From Candidatus Melainabacteria bacterium (GTDB taxonomy: Bacteria; Cyanobacteriota; Vampirovibrionia; Obscuribacterales; Obscuribacteraceae), in assembly GCA_003153555.1 (NCBI GenBank), contig PLZS01000082.1, positions 1 to 64,000 on the forward strand: DNA of 64,000 bases, in the 5' to 3' direction. Below the pieces are notes generated by a model. The model did not search any database and was not told the origin of the DNA. It was given only the letters and a program-made list of their open reading frames with translations. This document shows positions 1 to 7,955 of this stretch, one piece after another; positions within the stretch are counted from its first letter, which is position 1, and every line of letters begins with the position of its first letter. The position numbers were made by a program, and so were the translations under genes.

Positions 1-746
1 GCGTTTTCATTGGAACACCTTTTGCTTTCGCGCAGGCTTCCAGAAAACGCCAACCAAGGCTGAATGTTGCCATAAGCTACCAAGCTAGAAGAGTTGATTG
101 GAGCTTTCATCGCAAATAGCCTTCGTTAGCGGCAGGATAACCTGTCGCTGTGGTTGCTATTTGCGCCAGATGTTGTCATCGAGCGGCCTTGCCGGTCGTG
201 CAACCCTGACTCAACCCACAAATCGCGCGCCTGCCTTCCACAGATAGAACAACCAACACACCACGGATGGTGCGCAATAGTTCCGAGATGTCTGTAAGTC
301 AGAAGGTCGAGGGGTGTTCCTTAAAAGAACTACACGCGATAAGTCGATACCCACACCCTAGCAAAGGCACCGTTAACGGCCCAGGGACTTAGCGACCCGC
401 ATGTTAAGCACCCTGGCACGACGGCGCTTAAAACTTCTTGACAATTCGGCTAAACAGCGACTCTGTTTACGTTTCAAATCCGAACAAAAGCACGCATGTA
501 AACAGTCAGCGATGCTTATCGGAGTCTCATCTAAACTACAGAAAAAACTTCTCGATTTACGCTGCGTCATCTCTCGTGAGTTTACCTAATGGCGCTAAGC
601 TCGCAATGCAACGAACCAGGATATGAAGCCAGTCTTACCAATTCAAGAACCTCAAAGTTCCGCAAAAGATGTCAGTTTAGCTTTTCGACACGTGCACATT
701 TTGTTTCGTAATACATTCAGCATTGCAATGTATGCCGCTCGGATTG
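1..746. other. Intergenic region without a convincing gene
   Basis: No open frame here has a ribosome binding site or a recognisable product. The small frames between about 370 and 630 overlap each other on both strands and look like chance. The only clear structure is the large hairpin at 111-165, annotated separately. A weaker inverted repeat (CAGGG near 392, CCCTG near 411) is also visible. The true neighbouring gene to the left lies outside the window. Confidence 0.5.
111..165. repeat. Large two-tier inverted repeat (cruciform or structured RNA)
   Basis: A 55-bp hairpin. The outer stem is CGCAAATAGC (111-120) with GCTATTTGCG (156-165), 10 perfect pairs. The inner stem is AGCGGCAGG (128-136) with CCTGTCGCT (141-149), 9 pairs including one G-U, closed by the tetraloop ATAA. 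An asymmetric 7/6-nt internal loop separates the two. No T-run follows on either strand, so it is not an ordinary terminator. It could be a mobile miniature element, a recombination site folded as single-strand DNA, or a structured RNA; the sequence alone does not decide. Confidence 0.6.
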
Positions 747-1451
747 CTAGCGCGAAGCTGCTTCGGGATGATTGCGGTTGCGATTCTCTTGCATCACCTG
801 TCGCTGCAATTGGACTGCCGACATGTAGCGCTGATTGGGATCTTCAATCGCCGCGATATTCCGATATTGCTGATACTTCTGCAGCGCACCGTCGAGAAAG
901 CCCAAGTATTTATCAGGGTCGTAGCATATCGATGTGTGCCACTCACTGATGTGCCCTGAGCCGGAAGTTCCCAGAGCTGTGTTCCCATCAGGCGCGATCA
1001 CCACGCTTGTCGTAAACCCATTCCTAGAGTTGTTTGGATGATTGTTTAACCAATTCTGCCAAGGCATAAGTGCTGGCGTATTTGCCGGCCAACCCTGATC
1101 ACTGATGTTATTGTCGACAGCGATAAAGTCTTTGTTGATTTCGTTGATTACTCTATCGTCCGAGAGCGAACTGCCCCGGGCCATGCGACCGCCCATTCAG
1201 CAATCGCCGGCGTTTTTTTCACCATGGAAACCAATCACCAGAAAGACAAGGATCGGCTTATTCTCAGCTCTTGATCTTGCTTTCGCTTGCTCCATATCTT
1301 TGAGCCAGTGAATTTGCGTCCACTTACCTTGGTGCTCACATTGGGTGGCCACCTGACTGAACTGCTGATGTGTCTGCCAATCCCTACATTGCCCTGGCGC
1401 CGCTGACAAAGTCAGCAAGGTCAACATCGTACTCAGAATGCCGTTGCGCAT
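747..1451 (-). CDS. Secreted thioredoxin-like protein with in-frame UGA (candidate selenoprotein)
   Basis: Read through one TGA (1197-1199) this is a 234-residue protein. It starts at ATG 1451 behind AAAGGTGAG. Residues 1-22 look like a signal peptide, followed by a thioredoxin-like strand with the pattern ENKPILVFLVIG near residue 66. The UGA falls directly after a Cys (GDC-U-MGGRMARG). This is where redox-active residues sit in thioredoxin-like folds, and the frame stays coding-like for 149 more codons (INKDFIAVDNN; VVIAPDG). The product would act as an exported thiol/selenol redox protein. Alternatives are a simple nonsense mutation, or restart at the ATG directly after the stop. A weak stem-loop fits the bacterial SECIS position. 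I see no selA, selB or selD in the window, so the Sec reading is inference. Confidence 0.55.
1163..1177 (-). promoter_or_regulatory. Possible bacterial SECIS stem-loop
   Basis: Downstream of the in-frame UGA, nucleotides +20 to +34 can pair as GGGGC, loop AGUUC, GCUCU (5 pairs, two G-U). The loop has a G among its first two bases and lies about 25 nt after the UGA, inside the range usual for bacterial SECIS elements. A second small hairpin (GGGC, 9-nt loop, GCCC) lies closer, at +3 to +19. The stem is short, so this is suggestive only. Confidence 0.25.
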
Positions 1452-1584
1452 AACTCACCTTTATTGTCGTCTCGCTAATGAGTCTACTGCGACTAGGCAA
1501 GAAGAACATCCAACGACAGCCATATCTCGCCTGTGACTTTAGTCATGTTTTGCTGGATGTTTTGCCGGAACGTTCTGATAGAAC

Positions 1585-2292
1585 TTAGCTTTTTGCTTGC
1601 ACAAGCGGAGTCGTGTGTCTTGTGATCCATTCCAGAACGCCTTTAAATATTACGTCGTCGAACTGTCCTTCCTCAAAAATCAAATGCTCAGCCCTGCCGA
1701 TAAAAATCATATCCTTATCCTTGTTCGTAATCGCTTGATAAATAGCAATCGTGCCCATTGGCTTGACTAGATTGTCGCTGTAACCCTGAAAGATAATCAC
1801 AGGAGTGTCGGTGATTTTTGCTGCAGCCTTAACGTTGTTACCCATAAAATTCTGGAAATTGAGAAGCTCGGAGGGTGAAAGTTTCATCCTCATTTGTGAA
1901 TCACCTTCCCACATATCACGTAAATCAGCATCAGCCGTGGCCTGCTCCACAACCGCCGTACCGATATCGAATTGCTCGTGTTCGTGATTGAGGAACTTCA
2001 AGCCAACTTTAAAAGCAGTCTTCTTTGCTTGATAGCGTGAACCCGAAGGCACTGAACTAATCACCGCATGCACCAAATGCGGTGACTCAGCGGCTATGCG
2101 CAACACAATAGCACCGCCCATTGATTCTCCCAAAAGAACAATTGGCGTATTGGGATAATCGATGCGCAACTCAGTGAAAATGCGCGTGATGTCAGCTATG
2201 GATGCCTGTAAATCGAGTTGCTGTAATACTTCGTCATTCCTGTAACTGCCAAATCCACGCCACATCAAATGAAATGACACCAAATCCCTCAC
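1585..2292 (-). pseudogene. 5'-truncated alpha/beta hydrolase (lysophospholipase-like)
   Basis: The frame encodes 235 residues from a GTG. The nucleophile elbow GESMGG is at residues 55-60 (Ser57), and a plausible triad is completed by Asp174 (GYSDN) and His204 (RAEHL). It resembles serine aminopeptidase S33/monoacylglycerol lipase proteins. These normally carry about 60-80 more residues at the N-terminus, including the oxyanion-hole HG motif. Here the protein begins almost at the RGFGSY segment, and a TGA closes the frame 9 nt upstream of the GTG. No other frame upstream supplies the missing part, and the DNA there changes to A-rich, low-complexity sequence. A decayed remnant is most likely; a compact functional hydrolase is possible. 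Confidence 0.6.
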
Positions 2293-2370
2293 GCAAAATC
2301 ACCGAGGCGCCAGCAATGAGCGCGTATCGAAAAAGTGTGTAGTCCAATTTTGGACATCACGTAAATCGGG

Positions 2371-2487
2371 AAAAGGACAAAAAGTGCCAAAAGTCCAGTG
2401 GCACGAGGTCATCACGAGAAATTGTGGTGCTACCTCGTGATGCAAAAAGTAAAAAAAGTACAAAAAGGAGCGGAAAAATGGGGAAAA
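2371..2487. other. A-tract-rich segment with a 9-bp inverted repeat
   Basis: Short A-tracts (4-7 nt) recur about every 8-12 bp at 2371-2392 and again at 2444-2487, the spacing expected of bent DNA. Between them lies a perfect inverted repeat, CATCACGAG (2410-2418) and CTCGTGATG (2434-2442), with a 15-nt loop. The segment sits just upstream of the truncated hydrolase and resembles, on a smaller scale, the A-tract array at 51.97-52.14 kb. The long Phe-rich frame on the minus strand here is an artefact of this composition. Confidence 0.4.
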
Positions 2488-2690
2488 CGGGGCTTGACAG
2501 AATCCGCCACTTCCATAGAAAAACACAGCAGCAAGGTGTAACCCGGCATGGCGACACGCCCCTGCAGAAAAAAGGGAACCTTGTGAGACACCTTGGAGTG
2601 CCACAACTAGTTCCCTTGACGCATTTGCGCTTGCTTGACTAGATCCACCCAGGTGCAGAAGGGTTGATGAAAATGTTTGACAATGAAAGA

Positions 2691-2735
2691 CTACTTGGCG
2701 CTCTTCTTGAAGATGCTGGCGAGGTATGGTGTCAT
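2691..2735 (-). CDS. Possible 14-residue peptide
   Basis: A tiny frame, MTPYLASIFKKSAK then TAG, is preceded by a very good ribosome binding site (AAGGAG, 7 nt before the ATG). It lies 66 nt downstream of the leucine-rich-repeat gene on the same strand and may be co-transcribed. The peptide is basic and mildly amphipathic. It could be a leader, a small membrane-active peptide, or chance. No family is recognised. Confidence 0.3.
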   Translation of the reverse strand: MTPYLASIFKKSAK

Positions 2736-2801
2736 AGTTTTTCTCCTTTGCTTGGTTAAACGTTTGCAGATTAGCAGTTGGGTTCGTGCCCCATGCTTTG
2801 G

Positions 2802-3065
2802 CTAGCCGATCTGAATGGTGAGCTTACCCAGCTTCAGTTTGTAGTTCTTCAGGGCCGGGCAGTTGTCGACCCGCAGATTGGTCAACGTGCTCGGCAGCGC
2901 AGGCAGGCTCGTCAGGGCCGGGCAGTTGTCGACCAGCAGATCGATCAACGTGCTCGGCAGCGCAGGCAGGCTCCTCAGGGCCGGGCAGTTATCGACCCGC
3001 AGATAGATCAACCCAGGATGCTCCCAGAAGTACGCTGCCATTGCCTCTTTCGATTCGAAGTACAT
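2802..3065 (-). CDS. Short leucine-rich-repeat protein
   Basis: 87 residues starting at an ATG with AAGGAG 9 nt upstream. After a leader of about 18 residues come three LRR units of 21 residues built on the pattern LPALPSTL-x2-L-x-VDNCPAL, the LPxLPxxL type seen in bacterial IpaH/YopM-like repeats. Such repeats form a curved protein-binding surface. There is no signal peptide, membrane segment or E3-ligase domain, and the protein is far shorter than known effectors, so it may be a small cytoplasmic adaptor or a remnant of a longer protein. The repeats are nearly identical at DNA level, pointing to recent expansion. Function unknown. Confidence 0.7.
   Translation of the reverse strand: MYFESKEAMAAYFWEHPGLIYLRVDNCPALRSLPALPSTLIDLLVDNCPALTSLPALPSTLTNLRVDNCPALKNYKLKLGKLTIQIG
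2850..3008 (-). repeat. 63-bp tandem repeat inside the LRR gene
   Basis: The string CAGGGCCGGGCAGTT starts at 2850, 2913 and 2976, exactly 63 bp apart, giving about two and a half units. One unit encodes one 21-residue LRR. The near identity suggests unequal crossing-over or slippage, so copy number probably varies between strains. Confidence 0.8.
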
Positions 3066-3350
3066 TGTGTGTCTCCTTAAATAACACTATGAGCTTTCGC
3101 TCGTTAGATTCCTGCTCGCGCATCTGAACTCGACGATGAACGCGAACGCTTAGTTTTGAAAGACATCGGACAGTACGCTCGTTGTTAACGACCGCGCGCA
3201 CTGGCTTCGTTTCAAACGCGCATTTCAGGCAGTCGTTACAGAACTCTTCTCCGCAACATCAGCCACAACACCATGCTGCGATCTATTGAACGGTTGAATA
3301 AGCAAGATGGCTGTTTTGGTTGGAAGTCTTCAGTGAAGTCAGTGCAAACA

Positions 3351-3437
3351 GTGCAAACAAGACGCTTCACCGTTGGTAAAGAAAACTGATTGGAGCGAAC
3401 TATTACTGTTATACACAGTCGTCGTGAAATCGTTATA
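3351..3437. repeat. Long direct repeat, copy 1
   Basis: About 87 bp that recur at 3653-3740 with roughly 85 percent identity. The shared text begins GTGCAAACAAGA and ends GTCGTGAAATCGTTATA, and includes GGAGCGAACTAT. Both copies lie in the 800-bp region (3066-3864) between the divergent LRR gene and the MocR-type regulator. That region otherwise holds no convincing gene. The repeats may be duplicated regulatory DNA or remnants of a small mobile element. Confidence 0.7.
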
Positions 3438-3652
3438 CATGCTGTGCTGTCTAGCGCTAACAAGCTGGCTATTTATGGTTGTTCTGTTGTCCTTGGAAAA
3501 ATGTAATAGATAATTCAAAAATGTCGGCTTGAATCACACACACAGTTCGTGAGAGAGAAAAGGTTGAAACATAATCAGGGCTTGAGTTAGTATAGAATTC
3601 TAAGGTTGAGGCTGGTTGACAAGGGGATGCTTAACAATATCCCATTGGGTCG

Positions 3653-3740
3653 GTGCAAACAAGAGGCTTCACCCATTGGTCGTGAGAACTGATCGGAGCG
3701 AACTATCACTGTTATACGCAATCGTCGTGAAATCGTTATA
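3653..3740. repeat. Long direct repeat, copy 2
   Basis: Second copy of the 3351-3437 repeat, starting 302 bp after the first. It ends 125 bp before the start of the MocR-type regulator at 3865. MocR regulators often bind direct repeats near their own promoters, but this spacing is much larger than usual for such sites. Confidence 0.7.
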
Positions 3741-3864
3741 TCTGGCGACTTGATAACATTTTCTCGATGGCTGTACACAACTGCATTTTGTTGCTCTCAC
3801 CAAACGAGCACGTTACAATCGTTCCGTGCCTTAATCGATTGTTTCAGCTTGCTGGGAATGTTTC

Positions 3865-5340
3865 ATGGTCTTAGCTCTTGCGATGGAAGGAGATGAGACG
3901 ATACCGCTCTATCTGAGGCTGTCTCAAGCCCTTATTAAGGCCATCAACAGCGGTCAATTACAGACTGGAGAGGCACTACCATCAACGCGGGTTTTGTCAG
4001 CCACTCTGTCAATTGCGGCAGTTACTGTTCACCGCTCCTACCAGGATCTTCTCAGTCGTGGTTATCTCGAAACAGTGTCAGGACGTGGCACGTTCGTTAG
4101 ACATCGAATACCGAACGAAGCACAGGAAGATAACTTAGTACAGTTACCATCGGTTGCGCTATCCGCTAAGGAGGCGAACATTCGCTGGTCCTGTTTCGCG
4201 CAAGCGTTGCTTTCGAGCGGTGCTTCGTTACCGGAAAAACCCGATCTCTTCGCCAGCATGTATCAGAGCCTTCCGACGCGCGAGCAGCTGCCTTTGGCAG
4301 CATGGCGCAAGATACTCGTAAAGAACAGCCGTCTTGTGGAAGAGACATCATTGGAATACACAGGTGATGCTTTTGGCTCGATCCGCTTGAGAAAAGCAAT
4401 TGCTGCATACCTGAGACGGGCTCGGGGAGCCATATGTGACTGGGATCAGATTGCAATTTTCTCCGGCTCTCAGCCTGCTCTCGACATGGTTTGCCGCGTG
4501 CTTTTGGACAGAAATGATGGTTTTGCCATGGAAGAGCCCGGCTATTTTGGAGCGCGACGTTCAATCGCCGCTAGCGGAGCACAAATTATAGCCGTGCCTG
4601 TCGATGAGGACGGCATCCGCGTATCGGATCTGAGACAGCTGGAAAGAGCACCAAAGATGGTTTTCGTCACACCGGCTCATCAGGACCCAACCGGCGCAGT
4701 GCTCTCGCTGAGCCGGCGCATAGAGTTGCTAGCGTGGGCTCGCGACACAGGCGCGCTGATTATTGAAGATGATAACGATTGCGAATATCGTCATGGAGCG
4801 CGGCCTTTGTCTTCCCTTATGGCTATGGATGAAGACGGCTGCGTTATATACTTGAACACCTTCTGGCGCACGCTCGGTTCGCTAGTGCGGATAGGTTATC
4901 TTGTGCTACCGCGCCGATTGCTCGAAGTCTTCACCTTCGTGAAGTCAATCGTGGAGCGAGACTTCCCTGTCCTGGAACAAGCCGCTCTGGCGGAGTTTAT
5001 CGAGCAAGGCTATTTGGAAAGGCACATACACAAGGCGGGTTCGCTTTACCGCAGGCGCTTACATGCCCTCACCCATGCATGTACACTGCACTTGAAAGGA
5101 TCGATGACGCTCACCAAAGAAAGTGGTGGCATGCGCGTCTTGGCGCGTTTTGATTCATCTCGATTTTCCAATGAAAAGATTATCGAAGCCGCCTGTGAGG
5201 CGGACTTCCCTTTGTTCAGCACGGAAAACTACTATATGGGAACAGCTCCGCAAGGCGAGTTCTTGATTCCATTTGGGCAGTTCGACGAACATACAATCGC
5301 GCAAGGCGTGAAGAGCTTTGCGGAATTGATTTCAGTTTAG
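3865..5340 (+). CDS. MocR-family transcriptional regulator lacking the PLP lysine
   Basis: 491 residues with the MocR/PdxR layout. A GntR-type winged helix-turn-helix (about 13-80; PSTRVLSATLSI, TVHRSYQDLLSRGYL, GRGTFV) is followed by a class I aminotransferase-like domain (from about 160; GSQPALD, VTPAHQDPTG, EDDNDCEYRH). In normal members the lysine of a TFSK-type motif binds PLP. Here the motif is TFWR, with Arg335 in its place (codon 4867-4869), and the Tyr of EDDYD is Asn304. It therefore probably cannot form the internal aldimine, and may bind another ligand or act without PLP. The start could also be ATG 3883. Upstream lies a duplicated 87-bp block; the next gene is convergent. Confidence 0.85.
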   Translation: MVLALAMEGDETIPLYLRLSQALIKAINSGQLQTGEALPSTRVLSATLSIAAVTVHRSYQDLLSRGYLETVSGRGTFVRHRIPNEAQEDNLVQLPSVALSAKEANIRWSCFAQALLSSGASLPEKPDLFASMYQSLPTREQLPLAAWRKILVKNSRLVEETSLEYTGDAFGSIRLRKAIAAYLRRARGAICDWDQIAIFSGSQPALDMVCRVLLDRNDGFAMEEPGYFGARRSIAASGAQIIAVPVDEDGIRVSDLRQLERAPKMVFVTPAHQDPTGAVLSLSRRIELLAWARDTGALIIEDDNDCEYRHGARPLSSLMAMDEDGCVIYLNTFWRTLGSLVRIGYLVLPRRLLEVFTFVKSIVERDFPVLEQAALAEFIEQGYLERHIHKAGSLYRRRLHALTHACTLHLKGSMTLTKESGGMRVLARFDSSRFSNEKIIEAACEADFPLFSTENYYMGTAPQGEFLIPFGQFDEHTIAQGVKSFAELISV

Positions 5341-5434
5341 GAATACACAAATCCCCGCAGATGAAAGCACAAGCGCGTTACGTTTATTCAGCTGTACAGG
5401 TGGTCAAACATGGTGCTCATTGCAAATAATGCTC

Positions 5435-6151
5435 TCAGGCAGCGATTTTCTGACGCGGGTCCAGTTGCTCGGAACCATCCGCTTCTGTGTAGATAGCGAA
5501 TCCACTCAGAATATCCTTAGTCGAGTTTCCGACCGTTGAGACGACTTTGCGATCAATGGACTGCGAGCTGCTCACTAACATCTGATTGCCTGTGAGGCTG
5601 TCAGTTTTAGTTTTCAAATCTGCTTGCTGCTGAACGAAAGCTTGATATTCGGCTGGTGTGCTGAATTGAGTTTGCACTGTGTTTGCGTTGTCACCCAAGC
5701 CATTAGTCGAAACAGCTCTCTGCAGATCAAGCTTGTTTTGTGCGGATTGTATGGCACCGGCAAGGTTGGCTTGAGCAAACGATCCTTCTGGATTGGTAAG
5801 AAGATTGCCGCTTATATCGCCGTATGCTGCTTGCGCTGCGGCCAAATCACCTTCACTGGCGACGGTTGTGTTCATCACCCGTCCAGCCACTTCATGGCCA
5901 CGTTGAATCGCGGCTTGGTTAGCATTAGGTGATTCATGACCAACTAAGGAGAAACCAGCTAAGCCCCAGGCTGCTTCCTGTCCAGCGCTCATGTTTTTGC
6001 CTGTTCCAGTTAAGGAGGCCATCAAGTGAGGATCGCCGAGAAGTTGAGCGGACTGTAAGTGCAGATTGTCACCCTTCTGCGTGTTATCGAGCTGCATCAA
6101 CGGATGATCGTTACCGCCATTATTTCGATTGTGAGTGTTATCGAATGCCAT
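5435..6151 (-). CDS. Conserved protein of unknown function, paralogue A
   Basis: 238 residues with ATG behind AAGGTG (5-nt spacing). It begins MAFDNTHNRN and ends DPRQKIAA. It has no signal peptide, membrane segment or recognised domain. It is rich in Ala, Gln, Asn and Ser and probably helical in the middle (residues about 85-190). It is close to 90 percent identical to the 240-residue protein at 10329-11051; differences cluster near residues 10-65. Its 5' region shares with that gene a block around 6230-6265 and the palindrome at 6288-6312. It is divergent from the DUF5819-HTTM pair. Function unknown. Confidence 0.85.
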   Translation of the reverse strand: MAFDNTHNRNNGGNDHPLMQLDNTQKGDNLHLQSAQLLGDPHLMASLTGTGKNMSAGQEAAWGLAGFSLVGHESPNANQAAIQRGHEVAGRVMNTTVASEGDLAAAQAAYGDISGNLLTNPEGSFAQANLAGAIQSAQNKLDLQRAVSTNGLGDNANTVQTQFSTPAEYQAFVQQQADLKTKTDSLTGNQMLVSSSQSIDRKVVSTVGNSTKDILSGFAIYTEADGSEQLDPRQKIAA

Positions 6152-6287
6152 AAATCACCTTAGGGGAAGTTTGGAAGATCCGTATGGGATGTTTGGTGGG
6201 CAATCCATCTCCATAACCAAAATATTAGATGCACTGGTGTGAAGTTTGTATGATGCATTCGTGACACTCAGAAAGTTGCCAAGCATT

Positions 6288-6312
6288 GTTAATGGAAACC
6301 GTTTCCATTAAC
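6288..6312. promoter_or_regulatory. Perfect 25-bp palindrome, candidate LacI-type operator
   Basis: GTTAATGGAAAC and its exact reverse complement flank a central C. The same core (AATGGAAAC-C-GTTTCCATT) occurs at 11253-11273 between the second paralogue and the TonB receptor. Palindromes of this form are typical targets of LacI/GalR-family regulators, none of which is encoded in the window. It lies 137 bp upstream of paralogue A and about 180 bp upstream of the DUF5819 gene, so it could serve both. Confidence 0.6.
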
Positions 6313-6492
6313 GCTCTGTTCAACATTGTGGTGCAGTCGAAAATAGGCGAAGAACGGGCATAGCGACAGAAACACTGACCTAATTCCGAATGACTTATCC
6401 GGCCAGGTGCGAAGATCGATCTGCTCTCAAATATCTTACACAAGAAGCTATCAATACTATGGGCCTCTGCGCGAAAGCCCTTAGTCTCAACA

Positions 6493-6990
6493 TTGATTGT
6501 TTTCTACATTTATTGCGGGGCACTTTTTCTATGTCCGGATACAGGTTGGCGACAAACTCTTCTATCGCCTTTTTGGAATTTTATCGAATATGTAGGACTG
6601 TGGCAGTATTACACGGTATTCGTTCCGCCTCGTGTTTTCAATCTGTATCTTGAAGCCAACGTCAAGCTAGATAATGGACAGATCTTGATCTGGAAGTATC
6701 CGCGCATGGAGCAACTCGGATTGATTGAAAAGATGCAGAAAGAGCGCTACCGCAAGCTGTACAACGACATTGCAAATAACGCCAGCGATGGGGTTCTCTG
6801 GCCGGATCTGGCGCGTTTTATAGCCAGACAGGTTTACGCGCAACAAGGCAAACGCCCGCTCGAAGTGACTTTGGTGCGCTACTGGTCTGACATCCCACCA
6901 GCGCATGGAGATCCTCTGCCTCGCCCGCCAAATAAATACGCCTCGCTCGGCTTCTTTACCTATCCGATCAGAATTGAGGATCTGCAATGA
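6493..6990 (+). CDS. DUF5819-like membrane protein
   Basis: At least 165 residues. The annotated TTG start lies inside a hydrophobic segment (IVFYIYCGALFL), and the frame is open back to 6394, so the real start is probably upstream at a less common codon. After the single N-terminal membrane helix comes a soluble domain with WNFIEYVGLWQYYTVFVPP, then NLYLEANV and ERYRKLYND, the pattern of DUF5819 proteins, which are regularly encoded next to HTTM-domain proteins. The stop overlaps the start of the HTTM gene (ATGA), implying translational coupling and joint function in the membrane. Role unknown. Confidence 0.7.
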   Translation: MIVFYIYCGALFLCPDTGWRQTLLSPFWNFIEYVGLWQYYTVFVPPRVFNLYLEANVKLDNGQILIWKYPRMEQLGLIEKMQKERYRKLYNDIANNASDGVLWPDLARFIARQVYAQQGKRPLEVTLVRYWSDIPPAHGDPLPRPPNKYASLGFFTYPIRIEDLQ

Positions 6991-7943
6991 GGTTTGGAGC
7001 ATTACGACGTTGGTGGAATCGCTGCTGGTTTACCGAGACTTCTCCAAGTCCTATTTGCCTATTTCGTATCGCCTATGGCTTGTTGGTGCTCACGACTGGT
7101 GTGCTTCTTGGTCCAGATCTGCTCAACTGGTACGGACACGGTGCCGCCATTTCACAACAAACAATTCATGATTGGGAGAACTCAGAAGCTCGCTTTAGTA
7201 TTTTCTTTCTCTTGCCTGAAACGAACACAGTGGTTGTTATCACCTATTCGGTGTTAATGCTTGCTGCAGCCAGCTTAACAGTGGGACTGTTTTCGCGATT
7301 AAGCGCATTTCTTGTCTACGTTTGCCTGCTGTCGTTCCAACAAAGAATGGCTTGTATCTTTAACGCCGGTGACACTATTTTACGTCATCAGGCTTTGCTG
7401 CTTATTTTCTCGTCTGCGGGAGCTCTTTATTCGATTGATAGTGTGAGAAGAAACAAGTCAAATAAACCATCCACGGCAAGTGTGCTATGTAGTCCCTGGG
7501 CACAACGACTTATTCAGCTTCAACTAGCAGGCGTTTATTGTCAAACTTTTTTTTCAAAAATGGCGTGCTCTCAGTGGATTGATGGAACAGCGTTGTACTA
7601 CTCTAGCCGACTAACCGACTTTGCTCGACTGCCCGTGCCATTTTTATTCGATCACCTTTGGACATGTCAGCTATTAAGTTGGACGACGCTTGCGGTCGAA
7701 TTGTCGCTGTTTACATTGATCTGGTTTAAAAGATTTCGCTACCCGGTCATAGCAATCGGCACTATCTTTCACCTGGGCATCGATTGGTCAATGAACATAC
7801 CGGTTTTTGAGTACATCATGATAGCAAGCTACATCAACTTCCTTCAGCCAAATGACGTGGACCGATTTGTCAGCTCCTGTAAAAAATGGATCAGCGCTAT
7901 CCTAAGCAGATACCAAGGCAGCACAAAGCAAGACTCGGTATGA
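6987..7943 (+). CDS. HTTM-domain integral membrane protein
   Basis: 318 residues with at least six hydrophobic segments (about 28-45, 78-95, 100-118, 130-145, 240-258, 262-290). The layout matches HTTM proteins, the horizontally transferred transmembrane domain related to vitamin K-dependent gamma-carboxylase. Conserved-looking elements are FRIAYGLLVL near the start, a segment with RHQALLLIFSSAGALYSID, and LAGVYCQTFFSKM. Bacterial members mostly have no proven activity. It overlaps the DUF5819 gene by four bases and is presumably in one operon with it. The following gene is convergent. Confidence 0.75.
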   Translation: MRFGALRRWWNRCWFTETSPSPICLFRIAYGLLVLTTGVLLGPDLLNWYGHGAAISQQTIHDWENSEARFSIFFLLPETNTVVVITYSVLMLAAASLTVGLFSRLSAFLVYVCLLSFQQRMACIFNAGDTILRHQALLLIFSSAGALYSIDSVRRNKSNKPSTASVLCSPWAQRLIQLQLAGVYCQTFFSKMACSQWIDGTALYYSSRLTDFARLPVPFLFDHLWTCQLLSWTTLAVELSLFTLIWFKRFRYPVIAIGTIFHLGIDWSMNIPVFEYIMIASYINFLQPNDVDRFVSSCKKWISAILSRYQGSTKQDSV

Positions 7944-7955
7944 TAATGCATTACC

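Noticed and set aside
111-165. Reading the 55-bp hairpin as an integron attC site
   Set aside because: The conserved GTTRRRY/RYYYAAC core does not fit, and no integrase is seen.
2299-2604. A 101-residue Phe-rich frame on the minus strand
   Set aside because: It lies over the A-tract region, so runs of Phe and Leu follow from base composition. No ribosome binding site or family.
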